Shown here: piece after piece, positions 24,613 through 33,521 of the stretch
Numbering within the stretch: the stretch's first letter is position 1
How the letters are laid out: every line of letters begins with the position of its first letter
NCBI RefSeq assembly: GCF_040655735.1
Contig: NZ_JBFAKK010000005.1
Location: 1 to 64,000, forward strand
Source of the DNA: Phytomonospora sp040655735
Lineage (GTDB): Bacteria; Actinomycetota; Actinomycetes; Mycobacteriales; Micromonosporaceae
Length of the DNA: 64,000 bases
Direction of reading: 5' to 3'
Translations under genes and position numbers: made by a program
Notes under the pieces: generated by a model
Databases searched by the model: none
Told to the model about the DNA's origin: nothing
Seen by the model: the letters and a program-made list of their open reading frames with translations, nothing else

Positions 24613-25743
24613 TCACGCTACGCAGGCGGGGGTGGCGGGTCTTGTCGAAAACGGACCTCCCGCGAACGCCGGGTACACCCCCAGCTCCGAAGTCCCCCAC
24701 CCTTCGCTGAACCGCAGCAGCGCCCCGCACGCCTCGGCCACCGCCGGCAGCTCGCCCGCCGCCGACAGCAGCTCACCGGCCAGCCGCCACCGGTGCCGCA
24801 GCACCTGCCGCTTCGTGCCGATCGGCCGTCGTGCCGGGTGCATCGGGCCGTCGGCCGCGGCGGCCTTCGGCAGCAGGAAGCGCGTGAGGTCGAGAGTCCA
24901 GGCCGCCACCGCCAGGCGGATCCCGGCGCGGTCGGCCTCGGTGGGGCCGGCGCCGGTGAGCTCGGTCCAGTAGGCGCTCTCGACCTCGGCGGCGACCTCG
25001 CCGGGCATGCCGAAGGCGCACCAGCACGTCGCGAAGGGCATCGTCACGTAGGCCGAGTCGAGGTAGGCGGAGTGGTAGCCGGCGCCCTCGAAGTCGACGA
25101 CGCGCAGGCCGGCGTCGGTGAGCAGGTTGTTGTCGGGGCAGATGTCGCCGGGGGAGAACACGCGCGGGCCGACGCGGGTGAGCGCGCCGATCGCGGCGAG
25201 GTCGTCGTGAAGGCCCGGGGGGACGGGGATGCCCAGTGCGGCGAGTTCGACCGCGAACCCGGGCAGGCGCTCGGCGATCCACGGCGAGTCGTTCCACGAC
25301 GGATCCCCGCCGCCGTAGCGGTCCAGCAGCGCGTCGAGCTCGGCGCCGCGTTCCAGGGACTCCCGCGCGATGCCACCGTACGCGCGGGCCCAGGCCAGCA
25401 GGGCGGTGGTCGCGGCGGCCGGATCGTCGCCGAGGAGGACGTCGGCCAGGTTCGGCCACGAGCCAAGGTCGGACATGACGGTCACCGCGCTCCCGCGGTC
25501 GGCGGCCAGCAGCCGCGGACCCCGCGGCGAGAAGGCCAGCCCGGCGGCCTCGGCGGCGAACCGCCGCAACGCCTCGGGCTGGTCGAGATCGTGGGCCCGC
25601 ACGACGACCGTGCCCCCGTCGGCCCGCCGCGCCCGCATGACCGCGCTGCGCGAACTGCCGCCCAGGTCGACCGGGTCGGACAGGCCCGTCCCGAGCAGGC
25701 CGGCCGCCGTGGCCAGCGCCGCGTCCCGCTTGACATCCGTCAC
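24613..25743 (-). CDS. Phosphotransferase (APH-like) protein
   Basis: 376 residues. The kinase-like core shows VVVRAHDLDQPEALRRFAAE (ATP-lobe region), FSPGDICPDNNLLTDAG (catalytic loop, with Pro-Gly-Asp instead of His-Gly-Asp) and LRVVDFEGAGYH (metal-binding Asp). The C-terminus is helical. No substrate is recognisable. The GTG at 25743 has no ribosome site; the frame stays open upstream but that stretch looks non-coding. It ends five bases from the upstream edge of the VOC gene and could be in the same unit. Confidence 0.65.
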   Translation of the reverse strand: MTDVKRDAALATAAGLLGTGLSDPVDLGGSSRSAVMRARRADGGTVVVRAHDLDQPEALRRFAAEAAGLAFSPRGPRLLAADRGSAVTVMSDLGSWPNLADVLLGDDPAAATTALLAWARAYGGIARESLERGAELDALLDRYGGGDPSWNDSPWIAERLPGFAVELAALGIPVPPGLHDDLAAIGALTRVGPRVFSPGDICPDNNLLTDAGLRVVDFEGAGYHSAYLDSAYVTMPFATCWCAFGMPGEVAAEVESAYWTELTGAGPTEADRAGIRLAVAAWTLDLTRFLLPKAAAADGPMHPARRPIGTKRQVLRHRWRLAGELLSAAGELPAVAEACGALLRFSEGWGTSELGVYPAFAGGPFSTRPATPACVA

Positions 25744-25816
25744 AGGCGGCAGGTTAGTGCCCCCAAGGCCGAAACGCGCGGTGGTTTTCCCGCCCGCGCG
25801 GTGGAATGATCGCTGG

Positions 25817-26551
25817 GTGCTGATCAAGGTGTGCCTCAACGGCGGACGGTTGCGGCGCGACCACCCCGCGGTGCCCATCACTCCTGCGGAACTCGCCGCC
25901 GACGCCGCCGCCTCGGTCGCGGCGGGCGCCGCCGCCGTCCACATGCATCCCCGCGACGCGTCCGGCGCCGAGAGTCTGGCGCCCGAGGACGTCGGCGCGG
26001 CGGTCGCCGCCGTGCGCGCCGCGTGCCCGGGCACGCCCGTCGGCGTGTCCACCGGCCTGTGGATCAGCGACGGTGACCCCGACGCGCGCCGGCACATCGT
26101 CGGGCAGTGGGGCTCGCTGCCGCCCGAGGCCCGCCCGGACTTCGCCTCCGCCAACGTCGGCGAACCCGGCTTCGCCGCCCTCACCGAGCTGCTCCTCGAA
26201 AGCGGCGTCGCCGTCGAGGCCGGCGTGTGGTCACCCGACGACGCCGAACACCTCGCCGAGACCGGCCTCGCCCCGCGCTGCCTGCGCGTCCTCGTCGAGA
26301 TCATCGGCGTCCCCGCCGACCTCGCCCCCGCGCTCGCCGAACGGATCCTCGCGCGCCTCGACGAGCTCGGTGTCGCGACCCCGCGCCTCCTGCACGGCGA
26401 GGAGGCCGCGACCTGGCCGATGGTCGAGATGGCCGCCCGCCTGGGCCTTCCCACGCGCATCGGCCTTGAGGACACCATCTCAGGCCCCGGTGGCGTGAAC
26501 GTCCCCGGCAACGCCGCCCTGGTCCGCCAGGCTCTCCGCGTCGGCGGCTGA
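25817..26551 (+). CDS. BKACE-family (DUF849) beta-keto acid cleavage enzyme
   Basis: 244 residues; typical family members have about 270-310, so this is a compact form. It keeps the zinc-binding AAVHMHPRD motif (about residue 40), FASANVGEPGF and the C-terminal RIGLEDTISGPGGVNVPGNA segment with the catalytic Glu region. The family condenses or cleaves beta-keto acids with acetyl-CoA. The start is GTG 25817 with no strong ribosome site. The substrate is unknown. Confidence 0.8.
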   Translation: MLIKVCLNGGRLRRDHPAVPITPAELAADAAASVAAGAAAVHMHPRDASGAESLAPEDVGAAVAAVRAACPGTPVGVSTGLWISDGDPDARRHIVGQWGSLPPEARPDFASANVGEPGFAALTELLLESGVAVEAGVWSPDDAEHLAETGLAPRCLRVLVEIIGVPADLAPALAERILARLDELGVATPRLLHGEEAATWPMVEMAARLGLPTRIGLEDTISGPGGVNVPGNAALVRQALRVGG

Positions 26552-26606
26552 ACCCGGGCCTTGCCCCGGCGCGTCATCCTGGGTACCTGACCCGAGGAGC
26601 CCGCCG

Positions 26607-27668
26607 GTGACCGTCACGCCCGAAACCGCCCCCGACACTCCGCCCGCCGTCGAGGAGAAGCCGCGCCGGCCCGTCCAGCGCGTCGCCCTGCGCACCGCCG
26701 TCGTGCTCACCTACGCAGCCACGGTCGTCGGGCTGCTGTACACCGGCATGCGCGTCCTCGGCATGGAGGTCACCTGGCCGCTGCGGACCCTCGTGTCGTA
26801 CACGCCGTACCTGACGGCCGCCGCGCTCCTGCCGCCGATCGCCGCGGCCCTGCTGCGGCGGCCCAAGCTCGCCGCCGTGGCCATCGCCGTGCCGCTGAGC
26901 CTGGCGACGTTGCTCGCCCCGCGTTTCCTCGCCGACGAGCAACCCACACCGGGCGGCCCGGAGATCACCGTCGCCACCGCGAACATGTACTTCGGCGAAG
27001 GCGACCCGGCCGCGCTCGTCGCCCTCGTCGACGAACACGCCGTCGACATCCTCTCCGTCCAGGAGCTCACCCAGGCCGCCGTCAACGGTCTCGACGCCGC
27101 CGGCCTCGCCGAGCGCCTGCCCTACCGCGAACTCGGCCGCGTCGACGGCGCCGTCGGCGCCGAGGCGTCCGGCGTCTACTCGCGTTTCCCGCTCACCCGC
27201 AACCCCGCCCTGGAGTTCGAGGCGACCTTCGCGATGGTCGGCGTGACCGTCGAGGTCCCCGGCGCGGCGCCCCTGGAACTGCTCGGCGCGCACCCCGGCG
27301 CGCCCTGGGCGCCCAGCCAGGTCGACTTCTGGCTCGCCGACCTCGCCCAGCTCCCGCCCGCCACCCCCGACGGCGCCGTGCGCGTCATCGCCGGAGACCT
27401 CAACTCCACCCTCGACCACGCCGCCCTGCGCGACGTTCTCGACCGCGGCTACCGCGACGCCGCCGAAGAGGTGGGCCAGGGACTCACCGGCACCTGGCAG
27501 CCGCGCCCCCACAGCAAGCTCAGCCTCTTCGGGATCACACCCCCGAAAGTCGCCCTCGACCACGTCCTCGTCGACGAGCGCGTCGCCGTCCTCGGCGTCT
27601 CCTACGGTGACCTGCCCGGCGCCGACCACGACCCGGTCATCGCCCGCCTGACGCTGCCCGCAGAATAA
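26607..27668 (+). CDS. Membrane-anchored endonuclease/exonuclease/phosphatase-family protein
   Basis: 353 residues. Three membrane helices fill residues about 30-110 (including VVLTYAATVVGLLYTG and LTAAALLPPIAAALL). An EEP domain follows from about residue 125: TVATANMYFGEG, ILSVQELT, AGDLNSTLDHAALRD, LDHVLVDER and GADHDPVIA, the expected metal and catalytic residues. It probably acts outside the membrane on a phosphodiester or phospholipid. GTG 26607 follows GAGGAG. The FchA-FolD gene begins seven bases after its stop. Confidence 0.85.
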   Translation: MTVTPETAPDTPPAVEEKPRRPVQRVALRTAVVLTYAATVVGLLYTGMRVLGMEVTWPLRTLVSYTPYLTAAALLPPIAAALLRRPKLAAVAIAVPLSLATLLAPRFLADEQPTPGGPEITVATANMYFGEGDPAALVALVDEHAVDILSVQELTQAAVNGLDAAGLAERLPYRELGRVDGAVGAEASGVYSRFPLTRNPALEFEATFAMVGVTVEVPGAAPLELLGAHPGAPWAPSQVDFWLADLAQLPPATPDGAVRVIAGDLNSTLDHAALRDVLDRGYRDAAEEVGQGLTGTWQPRPHSKLSLFGITPPKVALDHVLVDERVAVLGVSYGDLPGADHDPVIARLTLPAE

Positions 27669-27674
27669 GAGGTC

Positions 27675-29144
27675 ATGCGCGACGACACGATCCACGCCTT
27701 CCTCGAAAAGCTCGCCGACCGCGTCCCCGCCCCCGGCGGGGGAGCCAGCGCCGCCCTGCACGCTGCGCAGGCCGCGGCCCTGCTGGGCATGGTCGCCCGA
27801 TACACCCGGGCGGAGGAACACGCCGAGACCGTCGCGCGCCTGACGACCGCCACCGACGACCTGCGCCACCGCTCCCTGGCGCTCGCCGAGGCCGACGCCG
27901 CCGCGTTCACCGGCGTCACCGACGCCTACAAGCTCCCCAAGGCCACCGACGAGGAGAAGAAGGCCCGCTCGGCGGCGATCACCGCCGCCGTTACCGGCGC
28001 GGCGAAGCCGCCCGCCGACCTCGTCACCACCGTCGCGGCGATCGTCGAGGCCGCCGAGGAACTGCTGCCCATCGGCAACCGCAACGTCATCAGCGACGTC
28101 GCCGCCGCCACCGAGGCCGCGATCGCCGCCGCGACGACCGCGCGCGTCAACATCGAGATCAACCTCGGCGGCGTCAAGGACCCGGCCGCCCGTGCCGCGC
28201 TCCTCGACACCGCCGACCTCGTCGACGACCTGACCGCCCGCGCCGGCGCGGTCACGCGTGCCGTCCGCGACGTCATCGGTGGCGCGACCACCACCGCCGT
28301 CCTGTCCGGCAAGGAGCTCGCCGCCGCGATCAGGCGGGAAACCCGCGAGATCGCCGAGGCGCTCACCGTCGCGGGCACGACCCCGAAGCTGGCCGTGGTC
28401 GTGGCCACCGACGACGAGTCGAGCGCCTGGTACGTGCGCTCGATCGCCTCGGCCGCCGCCAAGGCCGGCATCGCCTGCGACATCGTCGACCTGGGCGCGG
28501 CGGCCACCGCCGGCGAGATCAGGGAGACCCTCACGCGCCTCAGCGCCGACTCCTCGGTGCACGGCCTGATGCTCCAGACGCCGCTGCCCGAGGGCGCGCG
28601 CCTCGAAGACCTGGCCACCGCCATCGCCCACGAGAAGGACGTCGACGGCGCCAACCCCGTCTCGCTGGGCCGCCTCGCCTCCGGGCTGCCCGCCTTCGCC
28701 CCGGCCACCGCCGAAGCGGTCGTGGCGCTCCTCGACCACCACGCCGTGCCGCTCGAAGGGCGTGCGGTCGCCGTCGTCGGCCGCTCCAACGTGGTCGGGA
28801 AACCCGCCGCCCACCTGCTGCTCGACCGCAACGCGACGGTCACGATCTGCCACTCGCGGACCAAGGACCTGGCCGCGGTGACCGCCACCGCCGACGTCCT
28901 CGTCGCCGCCGTCGGCCGTCCCGGACTCATCACCGCCGCCCACGTCGCTCGCGGCGCCACCGTCATCGACGTCGGCACCAACCCCACCCCCGAGGGCGGC
29001 CTCGTCGGCGACGTCGGCGACGTCGAGGGCCACGCCGGCGCCCTCACTCCCGTCCCCGGCGGCGTCGGACCGGTGACGACCGCCCTGCTCCTGCGGCACA
29101 CCGTCGCCGCGGCGGGCGCGGGCGGGCCCGTCGGCGCAGCGTGA
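27675..29144 (+). CDS. folD: Cyclodeaminase/FchA-FolD fusion
   Basis: 489-residue two-domain folate enzyme. Residues 1-200 are a formiminotransferase-cyclodeaminase/FchA domain (VPAPGGGASAALHAAQAAAL; GNRNVISDV). Residues about 207-480 are FolD (VVGRSNVVGKPAAHLLL for NADP; TPVPGGVGPVTTALLL). In canonical FolD the active site reads YVxSKxK; here it is YVRSIAS, so the catalytic lysine and its partner are gone. The KDVDG aspartates and the Gln in LQTPLP remain. The FolD half may be dehydrogenase-only, with FchA supplying the cyclohydrolase step (inference). AAGAGG precedes ATG 27675. Confidence 0.9.
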   Translation: MRDDTIHAFLEKLADRVPAPGGGASAALHAAQAAALLGMVARYTRAEEHAETVARLTTATDDLRHRSLALAEADAAAFTGVTDAYKLPKATDEEKKARSAAITAAVTGAAKPPADLVTTVAAIVEAAEELLPIGNRNVISDVAAATEAAIAAATTARVNIEINLGGVKDPAARAALLDTADLVDDLTARAGAVTRAVRDVIGGATTTAVLSGKELAAAIRRETREIAEALTVAGTTPKLAVVVATDDESSAWYVRSIASAAAKAGIACDIVDLGAAATAGEIRETLTRLSADSSVHGLMLQTPLPEGARLEDLATAIAHEKDVDGANPVSLGRLASGLPAFAPATAEAVVALLDHHAVPLEGRAVAVVGRSNVVGKPAAHLLLDRNATVTICHSRTKDLAAVTATADVLVAAVGRPGLITAAHVARGATVIDVGTNPTPEGGLVGDVGDVEGHAGALTPVPGGVGPVTTALLLRHTVAAAGAGGPVGAA

Positions 29145-29158
29145 GACCATCGACGGTG

Positions 29159-29590
29159 ATGAAAGAAGAGGCTGCGGTCAAACCCAAGTTCCCCACGCGC
29201 GACGCCGAGGGCCGCGTCGAGTCGATGATCGAGTTCCTCGGGGCGGCGATCATCGCGACGGTCTTCACCTTCGTGCTGCTGGCCGGCATCGACCTGCTCT
29301 TCGCCGGTTTCAGCACCGACGAGTTCGGCTCGATCAACGGCTGGATGTGCGTGGTCCTGGCGGCCTTCCTCTTCGTCGACGACTTCAAGGCATGGGCCGG
29401 CACACGCTTTCGGGTGCCCGTCTTCATCGCGGCGGTCCTGCTGGCCACCGTGACCGGTCTCGGCGTCAACGCGGCGCTCCCGGACGAGTGGCTGCCGCTG
29501 CTCGCCGGAGGCCTCGCGGGCCTCGCGACGGTGATCATCTACGTCGTGCTGTGGTTCACCGGCATCAGGCTCATCGGCAGGGAGGACTAG
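29159..29590 (+). CDS. Four-helix integral membrane protein
   Basis: 143 residues with four hydrophobic segments (IEFLGAAIIATVFTFVLLAG; INGWMCVVLAAFLFV; VFIAAVLLATVTGLGV; LAGLATVIIYVVLWFTG). The N-terminus is cytosolic and charged. I do not recognise a family. A GTG at 29141 overlapping the folD stop (GTGA) is an alternative, coupled start. It is followed two bases later by the DUF4229 gene, so folD, this gene and DUF4229 look like one transcript. Confidence 0.65.
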   Translation: MKEEAAVKPKFPTRDAEGRVESMIEFLGAAIIATVFTFVLLAGIDLLFAGFSTDEFGSINGWMCVVLAAFLFVDDFKAWAGTRFRVPVFIAAVLLATVTGLGVNAALPDEWLPLLAGGLAGLATVIIYVVLWFTGIRLIGRED

Positions 29591-29592
29591 AC

Positions 29593-29844
29593 GTGCACCC
29601 GGGAGTGAAGTACACGCTGGGACGCGTGGCGATCTTCGTCATCGTCGCGGCCACCCTGTGGCCGCTGCGGCTCGACCCGCTGCTGACGCTCATGATCGCG
29701 CTGCTGGTGTCGATGGCCGCGAGCTACTTCCTGCTCAAGAAGTGGCGCGACCAGACCTCCGACGCCATCGCGCACGGCGCCGAGAAGCGCCGCGCCGAGA
29801 AGGAGCGCCTGCGCGCCGCCCTCGCCGGTGACGACGAGGGCTGA
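29593..29844 (+). CDS. DUF4229 small membrane protein
   Basis: 83 residues. Two helices (RVAIFVIVAATLWPL and LLTLMIALLVSMAASYFLL), then a highly charged helical tail (KRRAEKERLR). It matches the actinobacterial DUF4229 family. GTG 29593 follows GGGAGG. In several actinomycetes this family sits near menaquinone genes, but the role is unknown. Confidence 0.75.
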   Translation: MHPGVKYTLGRVAIFVIVAATLWPLRLDPLLTLMIALLVSMAASYFLLKKWRDQTSDAIAHGAEKRRAEKERLRAALAGDDEG

Positions 29845-29902
29845 CGCCCTGTCACCCACCCCACCCGCAGTCGGGCGCCACCGGCACGGCCCACGCCCCA
29901 CT

Positions 29903-30075
29903 GCTACGGTCTCATCGACCGACCGCAGCGAAGCCGGTGTGAATCCGGCGCTGTCCCGCAACTGTGAGGCCCCGCACGGCACCTGAAGGTGCTCGCGGGC
30001 CGAGCCAGGCCGCCTGCGCCGGTCGCGAACCACGTCCTCGAGGTCAGGGACGTCTCGCGCCGCGATGCGGGAGCC
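29903..30075 (+). ncRNA. Cobalamin riboswitch
   Basis: The conserved core GCCGGTGTGAATCCGGCGC (29932-29950) is followed by CTGTCCCGCAACTGTGA. The B12 box is AGCCAGGCCGCCTGC (30003-30017). The spacing fits the class with a P6 extension. It precedes the ABC importer operon, whose expression should fall when adenosyl- or hydroxocobalamin binds. Confidence 0.93.
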
Positions 30076-30084
30076 GTTTATCAA

Positions 30085-30120
30085 GCCTTCGAGGGCTCTG
30101 TCGGCACCCCCTCGAAAGGC
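30085..30120 (+). promoter_or_regulatory. RBS-sequestering hairpin (riboswitch platform)
   Basis: GCCTTCGAGGG (30085-30095) pairs with CCCTCGAAAGGC (30109-30120) with one bulged A. The right arm contains GAAAGG, the ribosome site of the binding-protein gene. This suggests that the riboswitch controls translation start rather than termination. Confidence 0.7.
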
Positions 30121-30125
30121 ACCCC

Positions 30126-31067
30126 ATGCAACGCCGCCACCTCCTCGGCCGCCTCGCGCTGACGACCGCCGCGCTGACCGCCCTCGCGACAGGTCTCGCG
30201 GCCTGCGGCGGCGGCGAGACGCCCGCGGAGACCCCGTCGTCGGCCCCCGGCGCCCAGTACCCCGTCACCGTCGGCGACATCACCCTCGACGCCCAGCCCA
30301 CCAAGATCGTCTCCCTGTCGGCCACCGGCACCGAGATGCTCTACGCGATCGGCGCCGGCGCGCAGGTCGCCGCCGTCGACTCCACCTCGAACTTCCCGGC
30401 CGAGGCGCCCGTCAAGCCCGAACTGACCGCCATGGACGCCACCGCGGAGTCCGTCGCGTCCTTCGCACCCGACCTCGTCGTCCTCTTCTTCGACCCGGGC
30501 AGCGTCGCCGAGGGCCTCAAAGCCCTCGACATCCCCGTCTACCTCACGCCCGCCGCGACCACCATCGACGACTCCTACACGCAGCTGTCGGACCTCGGGA
30601 AACTCACCGGGCACGCCGACCAGGCCGAGACCGTCGTGGCGCAGATGAAGACCGACATCACCGAGATCGTCGCCTCGGCGCCCAAGACCGTCGCACCCGT
30701 GACGTACTACTGGGAGTCCGACGACACCTACTACTCCCTCACCTCGACGACCTTCGTCGGTTCGCTGCTCAAGCAGGTGGGCATGGAGAACATCGCCGAC
30801 GCCGCCGACCCCGAGGGCAAGTCGTTCGGGTACCCGCAGCTGTCGGTGGAGCACATCCTGGCCAGCGACCCCGCCATGATCCTGCTCGCCGACACCAAGT
30901 GCTGCGGCCAGAACGCCGAGACCGTCGCGAAGCGTCCCGGCTGGGACGACCTCGCCGCCGTCAAGAACGGCAAGGTCGTCGCCCTCGACGACGACATCGC
31001 CTCCCGCTGGGGCCCGCGCGTGGTGGACCTCCTGCGCACCGTCGTCGCGGCCATTCCCGCGAGCTAG
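30126..31067 (+). CDS. Corrinoid-type ABC transporter binding lipoprotein
   Basis: 313 residues. Lipoprotein signal peptide with lipobox LATGLAAC, so it is anchored to the outer face of the membrane. The remainder is a BtuF/FecB-type helical-backbone binding protein (KIVSLSATGTEMLYAIGAG; ASFAPDLVVLFFDPG; GKVVALDDDIASRWGPRVVD). The riboswitch upstream argues for cobalamin or a precursor as ligand. ATG 30126 follows GAAAGG, which the hairpin above can hide. Its stop overlaps the permease start (TAGTG). Confidence 0.88.
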   Translation: MQRRHLLGRLALTTAALTALATGLAACGGGETPAETPSSAPGAQYPVTVGDITLDAQPTKIVSLSATGTEMLYAIGAGAQVAAVDSTSNFPAEAPVKPELTAMDATAESVASFAPDLVVLFFDPGSVAEGLKALDIPVYLTPAATTIDDSYTQLSDLGKLTGHADQAETVVAQMKTDITEIVASAPKTVAPVTYYWESDDTYYSLTSTTFVGSLLKQVGMENIADAADPEGKSFGYPQLSVEHILASDPAMILLADTKCCGQNAETVAKRPGWDDLAAVKNGKVVALDDDIASRWGPRVVDLLRTVVAAIPAS

Positions 31068-32113
31068 TGAGCACCGGCGCACGAAGCTCGGCCCGGCCGC
31101 GATGGATCGCGGCCGGGCTGCTCGCCGTCGGCGCGTCGCTCGTCCTCGGCGTCGCCGTCGGCCCGATCTCGCTGCCACCGCTGCGCGTGGCCGCCGAACT
31201 CCTCGACCACATCCCCTTCGTCGACATCGACTCCGGCCTCACCCCGACCGAGGCCAACATCGTGTGGCTCGTGCGACTCCCGCGCGTCGTCCTCGCCCTG
31301 CTCGTCGGGGCCATGCTCGCCCTGGCCGGCGGCTGCTACCAGGGCGTGTTCCGCAACCCCCTGGCCGACCCGATGCTGCTCGGCGTCGCCTCCGGCGCGG
31401 GCCTGGGCGCGACCCTGTTCATCACCGCCCGCGCCGCCGGCATGCCCGCCGCGCAGGGCGTGCTGCCCATCGCCGCCTTCGCCGGGGCCGTCGGCGCGCT
31501 GATGCTGACCTACCTCATCGGCGGCGTCAAGAGCGGCGGCCGCAACCCCACCCGCCTGATCCTCGCCGGTGTCGCCGTGACGAGCCTGCTGTCGGCCGTC
31601 CAGACCTACGTCCAGCAGCGCAACGCCGACGCCATCCGCCAGGTCTACTCCTGGCTCCTCGGCCGCCTGTCGGTCTCCGGCTGGGAGGAGGTCCTCACCG
31701 TCCTGCCCTACGTCGCGGTCACCACCGCCGTCGTCCTGGTCATGCGCCGCGAACTCGACGTGCTCACCGTCGGCGACGACGAGGCCGCCGGCCTCGGCCT
31801 GCACCCCCAGCGCTCCCGCTACATCCTGCTCGCCGCCGCCTCGCTCGGCACCGCCGCGGCCGTCTCGGTCGCCGGGCTCATCGGCTTCGTCGGCATCGTC
31901 GTCCCGCACATCGTGCGCCTGCTCGCCGGCCCCTCCTACCGGAGCATCCTGCCCCTGTCGGTGCTGTTCGGCGGCACCTTCCTCGTCCTGGCCGACCTCG
32001 TCGCCCGCACCGCCGTCGCCCCCGGCGAACTGCCCATCGGCGTGGTCACCGCCTTCGCCGGCGCGCCCTTCTTCATCCTCGTCATGCGCACGACCCGGCA
32101 GGAGGCCGTCTAG
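31067..32113 (+). CDS. FecCD/BtuC-family ABC permease
   Basis: 348 residues with eight to ten membrane helices. Family signatures: LVGAMLALAGGCYQGVFRNP, LLGVASGAGLGATLF, VSVAGLIGFVGIVVPHIVRL (coupling region) and GELPIGVVTAFAGAPFFILV. The GTG at 31067 shares its G with the previous stop codon, so translation is coupled. It pairs with the ATPase that follows and moves cobalamin-type ligands inward. Confidence 0.92.
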   Translation: MSTGARSSARPRWIAAGLLAVGASLVLGVAVGPISLPPLRVAAELLDHIPFVDIDSGLTPTEANIVWLVRLPRVVLALLVGAMLALAGGCYQGVFRNPLADPMLLGVASGAGLGATLFITARAAGMPAAQGVLPIAAFAGAVGALMLTYLIGGVKSGGRNPTRLILAGVAVTSLLSAVQTYVQQRNADAIRQVYSWLLGRLSVSGWEEVLTVLPYVAVTTAVVLVMRRELDVLTVGDDEAAGLGLHPQRSRYILLAAASLGTAAAVSVAGLIGFVGIVVPHIVRLLAGPSYRSILPLSVLFGGTFLVLADLVARTAVAPGELPIGVVTAFAGAPFFILVMRTTRQEAV

Positions 32114-32886
32114 TGCTCGACGTGCGCGAGGTCAGCGTCGAACTCGGCGGCCGGACGGTCGTCGACAAGGTCGCGCTGACCGCCGCCCCCGGCGAGTGGG
32201 TCACCGTCATCGGCCCCAACGGCGCCGGGAAGTCGACGCTACTGCGGGCCGTCGCCGGGCTCGTCGCCCACGACGGCGACATCACCGTCGGCGGGCGGAC
32301 CCTGGCCGACATGCGCCCCCGCGAGCGCGCCCGCCGCGTCGCGATGGTCCACCAGCAGCCCGTCGTCCCGCCCGGCATGAGCGTCGCCGACTACGTCCTG
32401 CTCGGCCGCACCCCGCACATCCCGCCGCTGGGCCGCGAGGGCGCCGCCGACCACGCGGCCGTCGACAGCGTGCTGTCCACCCTCGACCTGCACGTCTTCG
32501 CCCAACGGCGTCTGGAGACCCTCTCCGGCGGCGAGCGCCAGCGCGTCTTCCTCGCCCGCGCGCTCGCGCAGGGCGCCGAGCTGCTCCTGCTCGACGAGCC
32601 GACCACCGCGCTCGACATCGGGCACCAGCAGGAGGTCCTCGACCTCGTCGACGGCCTGCGTGCCACGGGCGGGCTCACGGTGCTGTCGACGATGCACGAC
32701 CTGTCGATCGCGGGGGAGTACGCCGACCGGCTCATCCTGCTCGCCGAGGGTCGCCTGGTCGCCGACGGGCTCCCGCGCGAGGTGCTCACCGAGGCCAATC
32801 TCGCCGAGCACTACCGGGCGCGCGTGCGAGTGGTCGAGGTCGACGGGATCCCTGTGATAGTCCCGATCCGTGGCCGTCAGCGCTGA
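32113..32886 (+). CDS. FecE/BtuD-family ABC ATPase
   Basis: 257 residues. Walker A GPNGAGKST, Q-loop MVHQQPVVPPGM, signature LSGGERQR, Walker B LLLLDEPTTALD and H-loop STMHDLS are all intact. It powers the permease encoded just before it, which it overlaps by one base (TAGTG). Confidence 0.93.
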   Translation: MLDVREVSVELGGRTVVDKVALTAAPGEWVTVIGPNGAGKSTLLRAVAGLVAHDGDITVGGRTLADMRPRERARRVAMVHQQPVVPPGMSVADYVLLGRTPHIPPLGREGAADHAAVDSVLSTLDLHVFAQRRLETLSGGERQRVFLARALAQGAELLLLDEPTTALDIGHQQEVLDLVDGLRATGGLTVLSTMHDLSIAGEYADRLILLAEGRLVADGLPREVLTEANLAEHYRARVRVVEVDGIPVIVPIRGRQR

Positions 32887-33045
32887 CCACCGAACGTCCA
32901 CATTCGGCACCCGAAAGGGCGAATCATCCGCCCAAATGAGGCGATTCGCGGTCTGTGACACAAAAGCCCGGTGATCACGCTTGCCTCGTGCTACTAGGGT
33001 GTGCCAGCCCACTTTCTTTACATGCCCTTCGAGAGGAACCCCTCC

Positions 33046-33474
33046 ATGACCCACCCGCCCCAGAGCAACCCGGGGACCTACGCCCCTCAGAGCAACCCCG
33101 GTCAGCAGGGCGTCGTGCTCGGCAAGACCCGTAGCCCGGGCGTCGTGTGGCTGCTTTCGATGGTCACACTCGGCATCTACGGGATCGTCTGGCACTACAA
33201 GATCAACGAAGAGGTGAAGAACTACGCGCGCGTCGAGGTGTCCCCGGGTGGAGCCGTCGCCGCGCTCCTCTTCGGTGGATGCCTCGCCGGTATCCCCGTC
33301 ATCATGACGCTGATCAACACCGGCGGCCGCATCGCCAAGGCCGAGGAGGCCGCGCAGCTCCAGGAGCGCGTCTCGGGCGGCCTCGGCTTCCTGCTCGCCA
33401 TTCTCGGCGGCTGGCACATGATCTACTACCAGGCCCACCTGAACAAGGTCTGGGCCCGCTACGGCCAGTCCTGA
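33046..33474 (+). CDS. DUF4234 membrane protein
   Basis: 142 residues. An N-terminal Pro/Gln/Asn-rich stretch repeats PQSNPG twice. The DUF4234 signature VVWLLSMVTLGIYGIVWHYKINEEV follows (shown only in part here: LGIYGIVWHYKINEEV). Two to three membrane helices; GGWHMIYYQAHLNKVW at the end. Function unknown. ATG 33046 follows AGAGGA. Confidence 0.8.
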   Translation: MTHPPQSNPGTYAPQSNPGQQGVVLGKTRSPGVVWLLSMVTLGIYGIVWHYKINEEVKNYARVEVSPGGAVAALLFGGCLAGIPVIMTLINTGGRIAKAEEAAQLQERVSGGLGFLLAILGGWHMIYYQAHLNKVWARYGQS

Positions 33475-33521
33475 GCCGGGCGGGAGGCGGGCGCTGACCG
33501 CCCGCCGCCGCTGAACGCGAG

